Positions 26,435 through 34,146 of a stretch of 64,000 nucleotides of DNA are shown here, piece by piece. Both the position numbers and the translations under genes were made by a program. Numbering within the stretch: position 1 is the first letter of the stretch; the number at the start of each line of letters is the position of its first letter. Below the pieces are notes generated by a model that saw nothing but the letters and a program-made list of their open reading frames with translations, was not told the origin of the DNA and did not search any database. This stretch comes from Dokdonella fugitiva (GTDB lineage Bacteria > Pseudomonadota > Gammaproteobacteria > Xanthomonadales > Rhodanobacteraceae): NCBI RefSeq assembly GCF_014138265.1, contig NZ_JACGXL010000008.1:186001-250000 (forward strand). Reading direction: 5' to 3'.

Positions 26435-27649
26435 ATGTCCGTAAAGAACGTGTACCCCGCAACGATCGTCGCTGCACTGCTCCTGTCGACCACCGCGGCC
26501 GCTTCGCCGGCCCTCATCATCAACGATGGTCAATCCATCGACGTCCTGACCCCGCCGGGCTTCACCTACGTGGCCAGTGCGGGCGGTGCCTCGAGCGTGC
26601 TCGACGTGACCACCGAGGGTTACGCGATCTGCGCGAACGTCGGCCAGTCGGTGGCGACGCCGGTGTCGATGCAGGCGCACCACCCGCGCTGGACGATGCC
26701 GATCGCGAACGACGTGCGCAACGTCAGCTACACGGGCGGCGTGCTGCGCGTGAACAAGGGCATCGGCGCGTTTTCACCCGAGGGTTCGCTCGGCTGCCAG
26801 GTGCGCGGCGCCAAGGGCGAGCTCTCCTCGCCGTTCAGCGGCTTCGGCGACGGGCTCTTCCGCGACAGCTGGGAAGGCTTCGCGTCGGTGCAATTCGGCA
26901 ACCTCGTCAACTGGCTGGCGGTCGACGGCTTCTCCTGGTCCACGCCCGACTGGCGCGTGGTGCCGAACGATTCGTGCACGTGGGACATGGACCCGAACGC
27001 GCCGCAGACCGCGGAGAATTCGCTCTGCGCGGCCGCGGCGGGCGTGCGACCCGTCGCAGGCGGGTCGCAGAACGACGCCCGCTACGGCGATCGCGCGCCG
27101 ACGATGTGGACCGCCACGACGACCAGCAATTTCATCTATCTCGCGCGCATCGACGCACGCTTCGGTGCGCAGAGCGGGGCACCGAACAGCCACTTCCCGA
27201 TCGGCACGCCGCAGCGGCCGGACCAGGGCCAGTCGAGTTCGGTCGACGTCGCGATCCGCGACGCCTACGACTCGAACTACCTCTCCGCGAACGGCACGTA
27301 CTGCCTGTTGCGCCAGTTGCCCGCGGTGCTCGACGACAATGTCTGTTCGGGCGGCGACGTCTACTACGCGCAGGGGCTCGTCGACCAGGACAACCCGGGT
27401 GGTTTCGTCAACGAACGCATCCCGCTCGTCGCCGGCTTCAACACCGCGGCGTCGCTGTACGTCGCCGTGGTGCGCCAGAAACTCGCGGGCGGCACGTCGG
27501 CAGCCAGCTGTCAGCCGTACGCCGCGATCGCCGCGATCAGCGATCCGGGCGTGGCACGCAACGAGAACGGCGACGAGTTCATCGGTGACGACGTCGTGTT
27601 CGGTTTCCGCAACGCCGACAGCTTCGAATGGATGGGTTGCATTCCCTGA
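26435..27649 (+). CDS. Secreted protein of unknown function
   Basis: A 404-residue protein. The signal peptide (VKNVYPATIVAALLLSTTAAA, cut near SPAL) identifies ATG 26435 as the start rather than the upstream in-frame GTG; a GAGAG lies just before it. The mature part is rich in Asn, Gly and Ser, contains five or more cysteines (CANVG, LGCQVRG, CTWDM, SLCAAA, YCLLR) and looks beta-rich. WEGFASVQFGNLVNW and APTMWTATTTSNFIYLARID are recognisable patches, but I cannot name a family. It is probably periplasmic or released. It is followed by an intrinsic terminator. Confidence 0.72.
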   Translation: MSVKNVYPATIVAALLLSTTAAASPALIINDGQSIDVLTPPGFTYVASAGGASSVLDVTTEGYAICANVGQSVATPVSMQAHHPRWTMPIANDVRNVSYTGGVLRVNKGIGAFSPEGSLGCQVRGAKGELSSPFSGFGDGLFRDSWEGFASVQFGNLVNWLAVDGFSWSTPDWRVVPNDSCTWDMDPNAPQTAENSLCAAAAGVRPVAGGSQNDARYGDRAPTMWTATTTSNFIYLARIDARFGAQSGAPNSHFPIGTPQRPDQGQSSSVDVAIRDAYDSNYLSANGTYCLLRQLPAVLDDNVCSGGDVYYAQGLVDQDNPGGFVNERIPLVAGFNTAASLYVAVVRQKLAGGTSAASCQPYAAIAAISDPGVARNENGDEFIGDDVVFGFRNADSFEWMGCIP

Positions 27650-27672
27650 CCCGAAGCGTTCGCACACCCTTG

Positions 27673-27702
27673 CATCGGCGCCTGCGGGCGCCGATGTCTT
27701 TT
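27673..27702 (+). terminator. Intrinsic terminator after the secreted-protein gene
   Basis: A perfect 10-bp stem, CATCGGCGCC / GGCGCCGATG, with loop TGCG and followed by TCTTTT, begins 24 nt after the stop codon. Confidence 0.8.
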
Positions 27703-27745
27703 CCGAGGTTCGTGACACGCGGGGTGTGGCGCCGAGACCGTGAAT

Positions 27746-29899
27746 ATGTCCGTTGAAGCCGCCATGTCGCTGGCGACGTGGGCGGCGCAGCTCGAACGCA
27801 GTGGCAACGACGGTGTCGCCGCGCGTGCGTGCCGCCTCGCCGCGTCGCGCACGCCGCCGACGGCCGCATGGCTCGCCGTGCAGCCGGAGCTGCTCGCGAC
27901 GATCGCGCTGCTCGGCGAGCTCGGCGTCGGCGAGGAGGCGCAGGCGGCATGCCTGCTGCACGCGCTGATGCTCGCCGATCCCGCGGTGGACGTGGCCGCG
28001 CTCGCCGGCTTTCCCGACGGCACGCGCGCGCTCGTCGAAGGGCAGCAGGCGGCCGAACGCGTCTGGGCGCTGTACGCGGCGCACGGCACGGTCGGCGGCA
28101 GCGAAGGCCTGCGTCGCCTGCTGCTGGCGATCATCCGCGATCTGCGCGTCGTGTTCATCCTGCTCGCGCGCCAGCTCGTGCGCATGCGCGGAGCCACGCG
28201 CGCGCCCGAAGCCGAACAGCGCGCGCTCGCGCGCCTCAGCGCCGACATCCACGCGCCGCTCGCCAACCGGCTCGGCATCTGGCAGATCAAGTGGGAGCTC
28301 GAGGATCTCGCGTTCCGCTTCCTCCAGCCGGACGTGTACCGGCGCATCGCCGGCCTGCTCGACGAACGCCGCGGCGACCGCGAGGCGTGGATCGGCGACG
28401 CGAAGACCAGGCTCGGCGACGCGCTGCGCAGCGCAGGCATCGATGCCGAGATCGCCGGGCGGCCGAAACACATCTATTCGATCTGGCGCAAGATGCAGCG
28501 CAAGGGCGTCGAGTTCTCCGAACTCTACGACGTGCGCGCGCTGCGCCTGCTCGTCACCGACGTCGCCGCCTGCTACGCGGCGCTCGGCGTCGTGCACACG
28601 CTGTGGCCGTACATCCCGGGCGAGTTCGACGACTACATCGCGAACCCGAAGGGCAACCACTACCAGTCGCTGCACACCGCGGTGATCGGGCCGGGTGGCC
28701 GCACGCTCGAGGTGCAGATCCGCTCGCACGACATGCACCGGCACGCCGAGCTCGGCGTCGCCGCGCACTGGCGCTACAAGGAAGGCGGCGGCGCCGACGC
28801 GAGCTTCGAGCGCAAGATCGCCTGGATGCGCCAGCTGCTCGAGGCGCGCGACGCGTCCGACGACGACGCGGCGCTGCTCGCGGGCTTCCGCACCGAAGTG
28901 GTCGAGGACCGCGTCTACCTGCTCACGCCGAAGGGACAGGTGATCGACCTGCCGCGCGGCGCGACCGTGCTCGACTTCGCCTACTCGATCCACACCGACG
29001 TCGGCCATCGATGCCGCGGCGCGAAGGTGAACGGGCGCATCGTGCCGCTGCCATTCCAGCCCTCGAGCGGCGACCGCATCGAGATCCTCACCGGCAAGAC
29101 GATCGAGCCGAAGCGCGACTGGCTCGCGCCACAGCACGGTTACCTCAATACGCATCGCGCGCGAGAGAAGGTGCGTGCCTGGTTCAAGCGCGTCGACCTC
29201 GCGCAGAACCTCGCCGCCGGCCGAACGCTGCTCGAGCGCGAGCTCAAACGCCTCGCACTGCAGCCGCCGAACCTCGACGACCTGCCCGAACGCTTCCACG
29301 TGCGCACCCATGACGAGTTGCTCGAGGCGCTCGCGCTCGGTGACGTCAGCACCGGCCAGCTCGCTCGCGCGCTGCACGAACTCAGCGCGCCGCCGCCGGA
29401 GCCGGTGCCGGTGCAGGCGCCGCACCCGGCGCAGCGGCCCGTCGCGGACAGCGGCGCGATCGTGATCGAAGGCATCGGCAACCTGCTCAACCAGCTCGCG
29501 CGCTGCTGCCAGCCGCTGCCGGGTGACGCCATCGCCGGCTACATCACGCGCGGGCGCGGCGTGTCGGTGCATCGCGCCGACTGTGCCCAGCTCGCCAAGC
29601 TGCGCGAACGCGATGCGAGCCGCGTCATCGCGGTCGAATGGGGACGCCGGCGCGAAGCGAGCTACGAGGTCGACGTCATCGTCAAGGGCTACGACCGCAA
29701 GTGGCTGCACAAGGACGTCACCAACGTGATCGCCGCCGCGAACGCGCACGTGATCGCGGTCGACGCGCGCGTCGACGAGCGGCGCGGCACGGTCGAGATG
29801 AACTACGCGCTCAAGGTGTCCGGGTTCGACCAGCTCAGCGCCTTGCTCAGCCAGCTGCTGGCGATCCCCAACGTGATTGAGGCGCGCCGGATTGCGTGA
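27746..29899 (+). CDS. relA: GTP pyrophosphokinase RelA
   Basis: A 717-residue (p)ppGpp synthetase. The N-terminal hydrolase region (about 20-190) lacks the HDxxED residues, so hydrolysis is unlikely. The synthetase domain (about 230-350) has PKHIYSIWRKMQRKG and EFDDYIANPKGNHYQSLHT with the EXDD motif at E293, typical of RelA rather than bifunctional SpoT. The TGS domain (about 390-450), helical, CC and C-terminal ACT regions follow, including NLLNQLARCCQPLPGD. RelA acts on the ribosome when uncharged tRNA is bound. ATG 27746 is chosen over GTG 27740. The gene stands alone, without the usual rumA neighbour. Confidence 0.94.
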   Translation: MSVEAAMSLATWAAQLERSGNDGVAARACRLAASRTPPTAAWLAVQPELLATIALLGELGVGEEAQAACLLHALMLADPAVDVAALAGFPDGTRALVEGQQAAERVWALYAAHGTVGGSEGLRRLLLAIIRDLRVVFILLARQLVRMRGATRAPEAEQRALARLSADIHAPLANRLGIWQIKWELEDLAFRFLQPDVYRRIAGLLDERRGDREAWIGDAKTRLGDALRSAGIDAEIAGRPKHIYSIWRKMQRKGVEFSELYDVRALRLLVTDVAACYAALGVVHTLWPYIPGEFDDYIANPKGNHYQSLHTAVIGPGGRTLEVQIRSHDMHRHAELGVAAHWRYKEGGGADASFERKIAWMRQLLEARDASDDDAALLAGFRTEVVEDRVYLLTPKGQVIDLPRGATVLDFAYSIHTDVGHRCRGAKVNGRIVPLPFQPSSGDRIEILTGKTIEPKRDWLAPQHGYLNTHRAREKVRAWFKRVDLAQNLAAGRTLLERELKRLALQPPNLDDLPERFHVRTHDELLEALALGDVSTGQLARALHELSAPPPEPVPVQAPHPAQRPVADSGAIVIEGIGNLLNQLARCCQPLPGDAIAGYITRGRGVSVHRADCAQLAKLRERDASRVIAVEWGRRREASYEVDVIVKGYDRKWLHKDVTNVIAAANAHVIAVDARVDERRGTVEMNYALKVSGFDQLSALLSQLLAIPNVIEARRIA

Positions 29900-29964
29900 G
29901 GGGTTTCTCGTCCGGGTGGAGGCCTGGCCGGCGCAGCCGGCATGCGCGCCGACGCGCCTGCTGA

Positions 29965-29970
29965 TATGCT
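29965..29970 (+). promoter_or_regulatory. Extended -10-like box upstream of the Ser/Thr kinase
   Basis: TATGCT preceded by TGA gives an extended -10 pattern (TGATATGCT) 73 nt before the GTG start. No clear -35 is seen. Low certainty. Confidence 0.3.
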
Positions 29971-30042
29971 CGGGCGCCCGCCTGATGCGCGTTTGCGAGC
30001 CCCGCCAGCGTGGCCGGGCGCCGCAGCGGAAGTGACGCGACC

Positions 30043-32643
30043 GTGATCGAGATCTCCGGATACCGCATCCTGCGCCAGCTCGGCCGCGGTGGCATGGCCA
30101 CGGTCTACCTGGCGACGCAGGAATCGGTCGAGCGCGACGTCGCACTCAAGGTGATGTCGCCCGCGCTGCTCGTCGATCCGAACTTCGGCGAGCGCTTCCT
30201 GCGCGAGGCGCGCATTGCCGCCAAGCTGCATCATCGCCACGTCGTCGGCGTCCACGACGTCGGCCATGCCGGCGACTGCCATTACATCGCGATGGAATAC
30301 CTCGCCGGCGGCGCCGTTCTCGCGAAGGACGGCAGCACGCGCGACGCCGCGTTCGCGCTGCGCGTCGCGCGCGAGATCGCCGGCGCGCTGAACTACGCGC
30401 ACGAGAAGGGCTTCGTCCACCGCGACGTCAAGCCGGACAACATCCTGCTGCGCGACGACGGCTCGGCCGTGCTGACCGATTTCGGCATCGCGCGCGCGTT
30501 CGATTCCAGCCTGCGCATGACCAAGACCGGCGCGATCGTCGGCACGCCGCACTACATGAGCCCGGAGCAGGCGCGCGGCCGCACGATCGACGGTCGCGCG
30601 GACCTGTACAGCCTCGGCATCGTGCTCTACGAGATGCTCGTCGGCCGCGTGCCGTACCACGCCGACGACTCGCTCGCGGTCGGCATCAAGCACATCACCG
30701 AGCCCGTGCCGCAGCTGCCGCGTTCGCTCGAGTCCTTGCAGCCGCTGCTCGACCGCCTGCTCGCGAAGGAGCCGGAGGACCGCTACCAGACCGGCACCGG
30801 CGTCGCCGCGGCGATCGCCGAGTTCGAGCGGCGCGTGCCGGCCGCCGCGTCGTTCCATGCCGAACGGTCCGCTGCCGGCGAGGACGGCGCGCTGCCGTCG
30901 ATGCGTCCTTATAGCGATACGCCAGCCATGCCGATGCCGGCGATGGCCGCGGATGCGCACGAGCGTGGCGAACGCAACGAGCGAAACGAGCGCGCTGAGC
31001 GAAGCGAGCGCAGTGAGCGCAATGAACGGGTCGAGCGCAACGAGCCGGCGATCGGTCGCATCGACCAGATCGTCGCCGCGCTCGACGCCGAACCGATGCG
31101 CGCCGACCGCGATGCGCCGGCCGCGCGCGCGGCACGCCTGCCGCGTCGCCGGCGCGGCGTCGGTGCGCTCGTGGTACTCGCGCTGCTCGTCGCAGGCGGC
31201 CTCGCGGCCTGGCACTGGCAGGATGCGCTGCGCCGGCTGCTGCCACGCACGGAATTCAACGACACGCTCACGCGCGCGCAGCGCGCGCTCGACGCCGGTC
31301 GCCTCACCGGCAACCAGGGCGACAGCGCGCGCGAGCTGTTCCTCGCCGCGCGTGCGCAGGATCCCGACAACGACACCGCGCGCCGCGGCCTCGACACGGT
31401 CGGTCGCAAGCTGCTCGAACAGGGCGAAGCCGCGCTCGCGCGCGGCGACGTCGCCGCAGCACAGGCCTCGCTGGACGCCGCGCGCGACCTGCTCGGCGGT
31501 GGCGCCGGCGTCGACCGCCTCGCGCAGGCGCTCAAGGAGCGCGACGCGAAGGGCGACGAGACCGCCCAGGCGCTGGAAGGCGCGGCTGCCGCGCTCGATG
31601 CAGGCCGCCTGCTCGGCGCGGACGGCGCCGCCGGGCTGTACCAGCGCGTGCTCGACGGCGATCCCGGCAATGCGCTCGCCCAGGCCGGCTTGCGCAAGGT
31701 CGCCGATGCGCTCGCCGCGCAGGCGCGCGCCGCGCTCGCGGCTAAGGATCCCGCCACGGCCGCCGCACGCAGTGCGGAGATTTCCCGCGTGCTGCCGTCA
31801 TGGCCGGGCCTGCCGCAACTCAACGGTGACCTCGCGCAGGCGCGCGACGCCGCACGCATCGCGCTCGAAGCGACGCTCGACCGCGCCGACGCGCAGGTGC
31901 GTGCCGGCGACCTTGCCGGCGGCGACGGTTCCGCACTCGAGCTGTACCGCGCAGTGCTCAAGGAGGACCCGGCCAGCGCGCGCGCGAAGCAGGGCCTGCG
32001 CAACGTCGCGCAGGCGTTCATCGTGCAGGCGAACGCCGCGATCGACGACGACAACGCGGGCGAGGCCGGCCGCCTGCTCGACGAGGCGACCCGGCTGGCG
32101 CCCGATTCAGCCGACCTGCGCGCCGCTCGCGTGAACCTGCGCGAGCTGCGCGAGCGGCTTGACATCGCTGCGCAACGCGTGCCGATCACGCCCGCGCAGA
32201 GCGCGCAGGTGCAGCGTCTGCTCGGCGACGCCACGCGCGCGGCCGCGGCCGGCAACCTGATCCTGCCGCCGGGCGACAGCGCCTACGACAAGTACCGCGC
32301 CGCGCTCGCGATCGACCGCGACAACCGCGACGCGCAAGCCGGCCTCGCGCGCCTGCCGATCCACGCCAAGGAACTGTTCGCGCAGGCGCTCTCCGACGGC
32401 GCGCCGCAGCGTGCGCGCGCGCAGCTCGACGCCGTGCGGCAGATCGCGCCGGAAGACGCCGCGATCGCCGGCATGAGCGAGAAGCTCGCCAACGCGTTCA
32501 TCGACCAGGCCGACGCACGCATCGGCGAAGGCCGCCGCGCCGAGGCCACGCGCGCGCTCGACGCCGCGCGCGAACTCAGCCCGGCCAACCCGCGCATCGC
32601 GCCGCTCGACGCGCGCCTGCGTGCGATGGACACGCGCGGGTAA
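30043..32643 (+). CDS. Membrane Ser/Thr protein kinase (Hanks type) with extracytoplasmic repeats
   Basis: An 866-residue kinase. The kinase domain (about 7-265) is complete: glycine loop LGRGGMATVYLA, K36 in VALKVM, HRDVKPDN with D128, DFG at 146-148, and SPEQARG. After a linker rich in Glu, Arg and Asn (about 305-340), one membrane helix (about 374-393) leads to a large extracytoplasmic region. That region has several A/L/D/R-rich repeats of the ALDAGRL...GDSARELF type, which read like TPR or FIVAR-like helical repeats. GTG 30043 gives MIEISGYRIL directly at the domain edge and is preferred over GTG 30010. It may sense the periplasm or envelope; partner and substrates are unknown. The next gene begins 5 nt after its stop. 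Confidence 0.9.
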   Translation: MIEISGYRILRQLGRGGMATVYLATQESVERDVALKVMSPALLVDPNFGERFLREARIAAKLHHRHVVGVHDVGHAGDCHYIAMEYLAGGAVLAKDGSTRDAAFALRVAREIAGALNYAHEKGFVHRDVKPDNILLRDDGSAVLTDFGIARAFDSSLRMTKTGAIVGTPHYMSPEQARGRTIDGRADLYSLGIVLYEMLVGRVPYHADDSLAVGIKHITEPVPQLPRSLESLQPLLDRLLAKEPEDRYQTGTGVAAAIAEFERRVPAAASFHAERSAAGEDGALPSMRPYSDTPAMPMPAMAADAHERGERNERNERAERSERSERNERVERNEPAIGRIDQIVAALDAEPMRADRDAPAARAARLPRRRRGVGALVVLALLVAGGLAAWHWQDALRRLLPRTEFNDTLTRAQRALDAGRLTGNQGDSARELFLAARAQDPDNDTARRGLDTVGRKLLEQGEAALARGDVAAAQASLDAARDLLGGGAGVDRLAQALKERDAKGDETAQALEGAAAALDAGRLLGADGAAGLYQRVLDGDPGNALAQAGLRKVADALAAQARAALAAKDPATAAARSAEISRVLPSWPGLPQLNGDLAQARDAARIALEATLDRADAQVRAGDLAGGDGSALELYRAVLKEDPASARAKQGLRNVAQAFIVQANAAIDDDNAGEAGRLLDEATRLAPDSADLRAARVNLRELRERLDIAAQRVPITPAQSAQVQRLLGDATRAAAAGNLILPPGDSAYDKYRAALAIDRDNRDAQAGLARLPIHAKELFAQALSDGAPQRARAQLDAVRQIAPEDAAIAGMSEKLANAFIDQADARIGEGRRAEATRALDAARELSPANPRIAPLDARLRAMDTRG
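30958..31044 (+). repeat. In-frame degenerate repeat coding an E-R-N/S-rich linker
   Basis: A run of GARCGNARCGAG-like units, each 9-15 bp, encodes alternating ERNER/ERSER steps within the juxtamembrane linker of the kinase. It probably arose by slippage and could vary in copy number between strains. Confidence 0.65.
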
Positions 32644-32648
32644 CGCGT

Positions 32649-33344
32649 GTGGCCCGGCCGCGCGAGCTCGTTCCCGGCAATTGCTATTTCGCGGTGTTCT
32701 ACTACGACACCGACCGGCTGCTGCCCTACGTGCAGACGCTTGTCTATCGACGCGTCGACGAACTCGAAGACGGCGAGCGGACCTGGATGTTCGAGGAAGC
32801 AGATGACTCCATCCCCTGCGGTTTCCGGGACGACCAGCTCTACCAGGTGCTCGACCTCGATGGTTTGCGTCGAGCGCTGGCGGGATTGGCGCCGGATCAT
32901 CCATTGAGCGCGCCGTCGGAAGCAGCTTCGCCGGTCGGGATGGACGAGGCGGTAGGTCGCGAACTGCGTGCAAGGGCCGAGGCCTTCATGGCGGATCCGG
33001 ACGCGCGTGCACTGACGGTGACCGTCCTGTTCACGGACGATGCGTTGTCGCTCAAAAAGCGCCGTGACGGTGGTCTCGAAATCGGCTTCTTCACGCACCC
33101 TCGATGCGACGACGAAGACGAACGGCTCCTCCGCCTGTTCGCCGAAGACCATGTAGCGCCGCATGTCGACTACCTCGCGGACAGGGGTAGGACGCGCGTG
33201 CTCGAATTCGCGCTTCGGTTCGCCGCGCTCGACGACGTCGTCGACCTGTGCGGAAGGGTTTTCACGGACATCCATGCAATGCGTGAGGACGACACCTTGA
33301 CCTTTCACATGATCGGCGAGGAATCGTCGTCGAAGGAGGCGTGA
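32649..33344 (+). CDS. Conserved-looking protein of unknown function
   Basis: A 231-residue soluble, acidic protein that I do not recognise. It begins RELVPGNCYFAVFYYDTDRL, continues with a VQTLVYRRVDELEDGERTWM segment, and its centre has LTVTVLFTDDALSLKKR. The N-terminal YF.V.YYD...LLPYV.TL.Y and W.F pattern suggests a beta-rich domain. The start is a GTG just after the kinase stop, and the stop is one base before the ATG of the NRDE gene, so it sits in a tight operon with both. Base composition is somewhat less GC-extreme than its neighbours. A role together with the kinase is possible but not shown. Confidence 0.7.
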   Translation: MARPRELVPGNCYFAVFYYDTDRLLPYVQTLVYRRVDELEDGERTWMFEEADDSIPCGFRDDQLYQVLDLDGLRRALAGLAPDHPLSAPSEAASPVGMDEAVGRELRARAEAFMADPDARALTVTVLFTDDALSLKKRRDGGLEIGFFTHPRCDDEDERLLRLFAEDHVAPHVDYLADRGRTRVLEFALRFAALDDVVDLCGRVFTDIHAMREDDTLTFHMIGEESSSKEA

Positions 33345-33345
33345 C

Positions 33346-34137
33346 ATGTGCCTGCTGCTCGTCGCCATCGACGCCGCCCCCGGATTGCCGCTGCTCGTGC
33401 TCGGCAATCGCGACGAATTCCATGGCCGCGACAGCGCGGCGGCTGCGCGCTGGGACGAGGACAAGCGCGTCGTCGGTGGGCGGGACCTCGTCGCCGGCGG
33501 CTCCTGGCTCGCGCTGCGCAACGACGGCCGCTTCGCTGCGGTCACCAACCTGCGCACCGGCGTGCCGGCGACGGCGCCGAAATCACGCGGCGCGCTCGTG
33601 CGCAATTTCCTGCTCGGCGAGGCGACGCCGGTCGTCTACCTCGACCTGCTGCGCACGCAGCTCGCCGACTACGGCCCGTTCAACCTCGTCGTCGGCAACC
33701 GCGACGGCGTGTACGCACTCGGCAGCTCCGAGGGGCTCATGCGTCCATTGCGGCGCGGCGTGCACGTGATCAGCAACGGCGCGCTCGGCGTACATTGGCC
33801 CAAGACCGAACGCCTGCAGCGGCGCTTCGGCGAACTCGTGCGCAGCGGCCACGTCAATGACGAGGCGAGCGTGCTCGACCTGCTGCTCGACGAGACGCAG
33901 CCGGCCGACGAGGAACTGCCCGACACCGGCGTCGGCCTCGACCTCGAACGGCGCCTCGCGCCGGTGTTCATCCGCGGCGAGCGCTACGGCACGCGCGCGG
34001 GCAGCCTGCTCGTGCGCCACCACGACGGTTCGGTCGCGCTGCGCGAGCGCCGCTTCGGGCCGAACGGCCAGGCGCAAGGCGAGGATCGCTGGGCGGCGCT
34101 GGCGAATGCCGCGTTCGAGCAGACCGCGGCGTTCTGA
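33346..34137 (+). CDS. NRDE (TANGO2-like) family protein
   Basis: A 263-residue protein with the family hallmark: Met-Cys at the very N-terminus (MCLLLVAIDAA) and the NRDE motif at residues 21-24. These are followed by RWDEDKRVVGGRDLVAGGSWLA and AVTNLRTG, all typical of the TANGO2/NRDE family. The conserved Cys2 and the fold suggest an Ntn-hydrolase relationship. Human TANGO2 is linked to heme and lipid metabolism, but the bacterial function is not settled. Its ATG follows the preceding stop by one base, so it is the third gene of the kinase cluster. It is convergent with the M50-protease gene. Confidence 0.9.
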   Translation: MCLLLVAIDAAPGLPLLVLGNRDEFHGRDSAAAARWDEDKRVVGGRDLVAGGSWLALRNDGRFAAVTNLRTGVPATAPKSRGALVRNFLLGEATPVVYLDLLRTQLADYGPFNLVVGNRDGVYALGSSEGLMRPLRRGVHVISNGALGVHWPKTERLQRRFGELVRSGHVNDEASVLDLLLDETQPADEELPDTGVGLDLERRLAPVFIRGERYGTRAGSLLVRHHDGSVALRERRFGPNGQAQGEDRWAALANAAFEQTAAF

Positions 34138-34146
34138 GCGCGTGCG

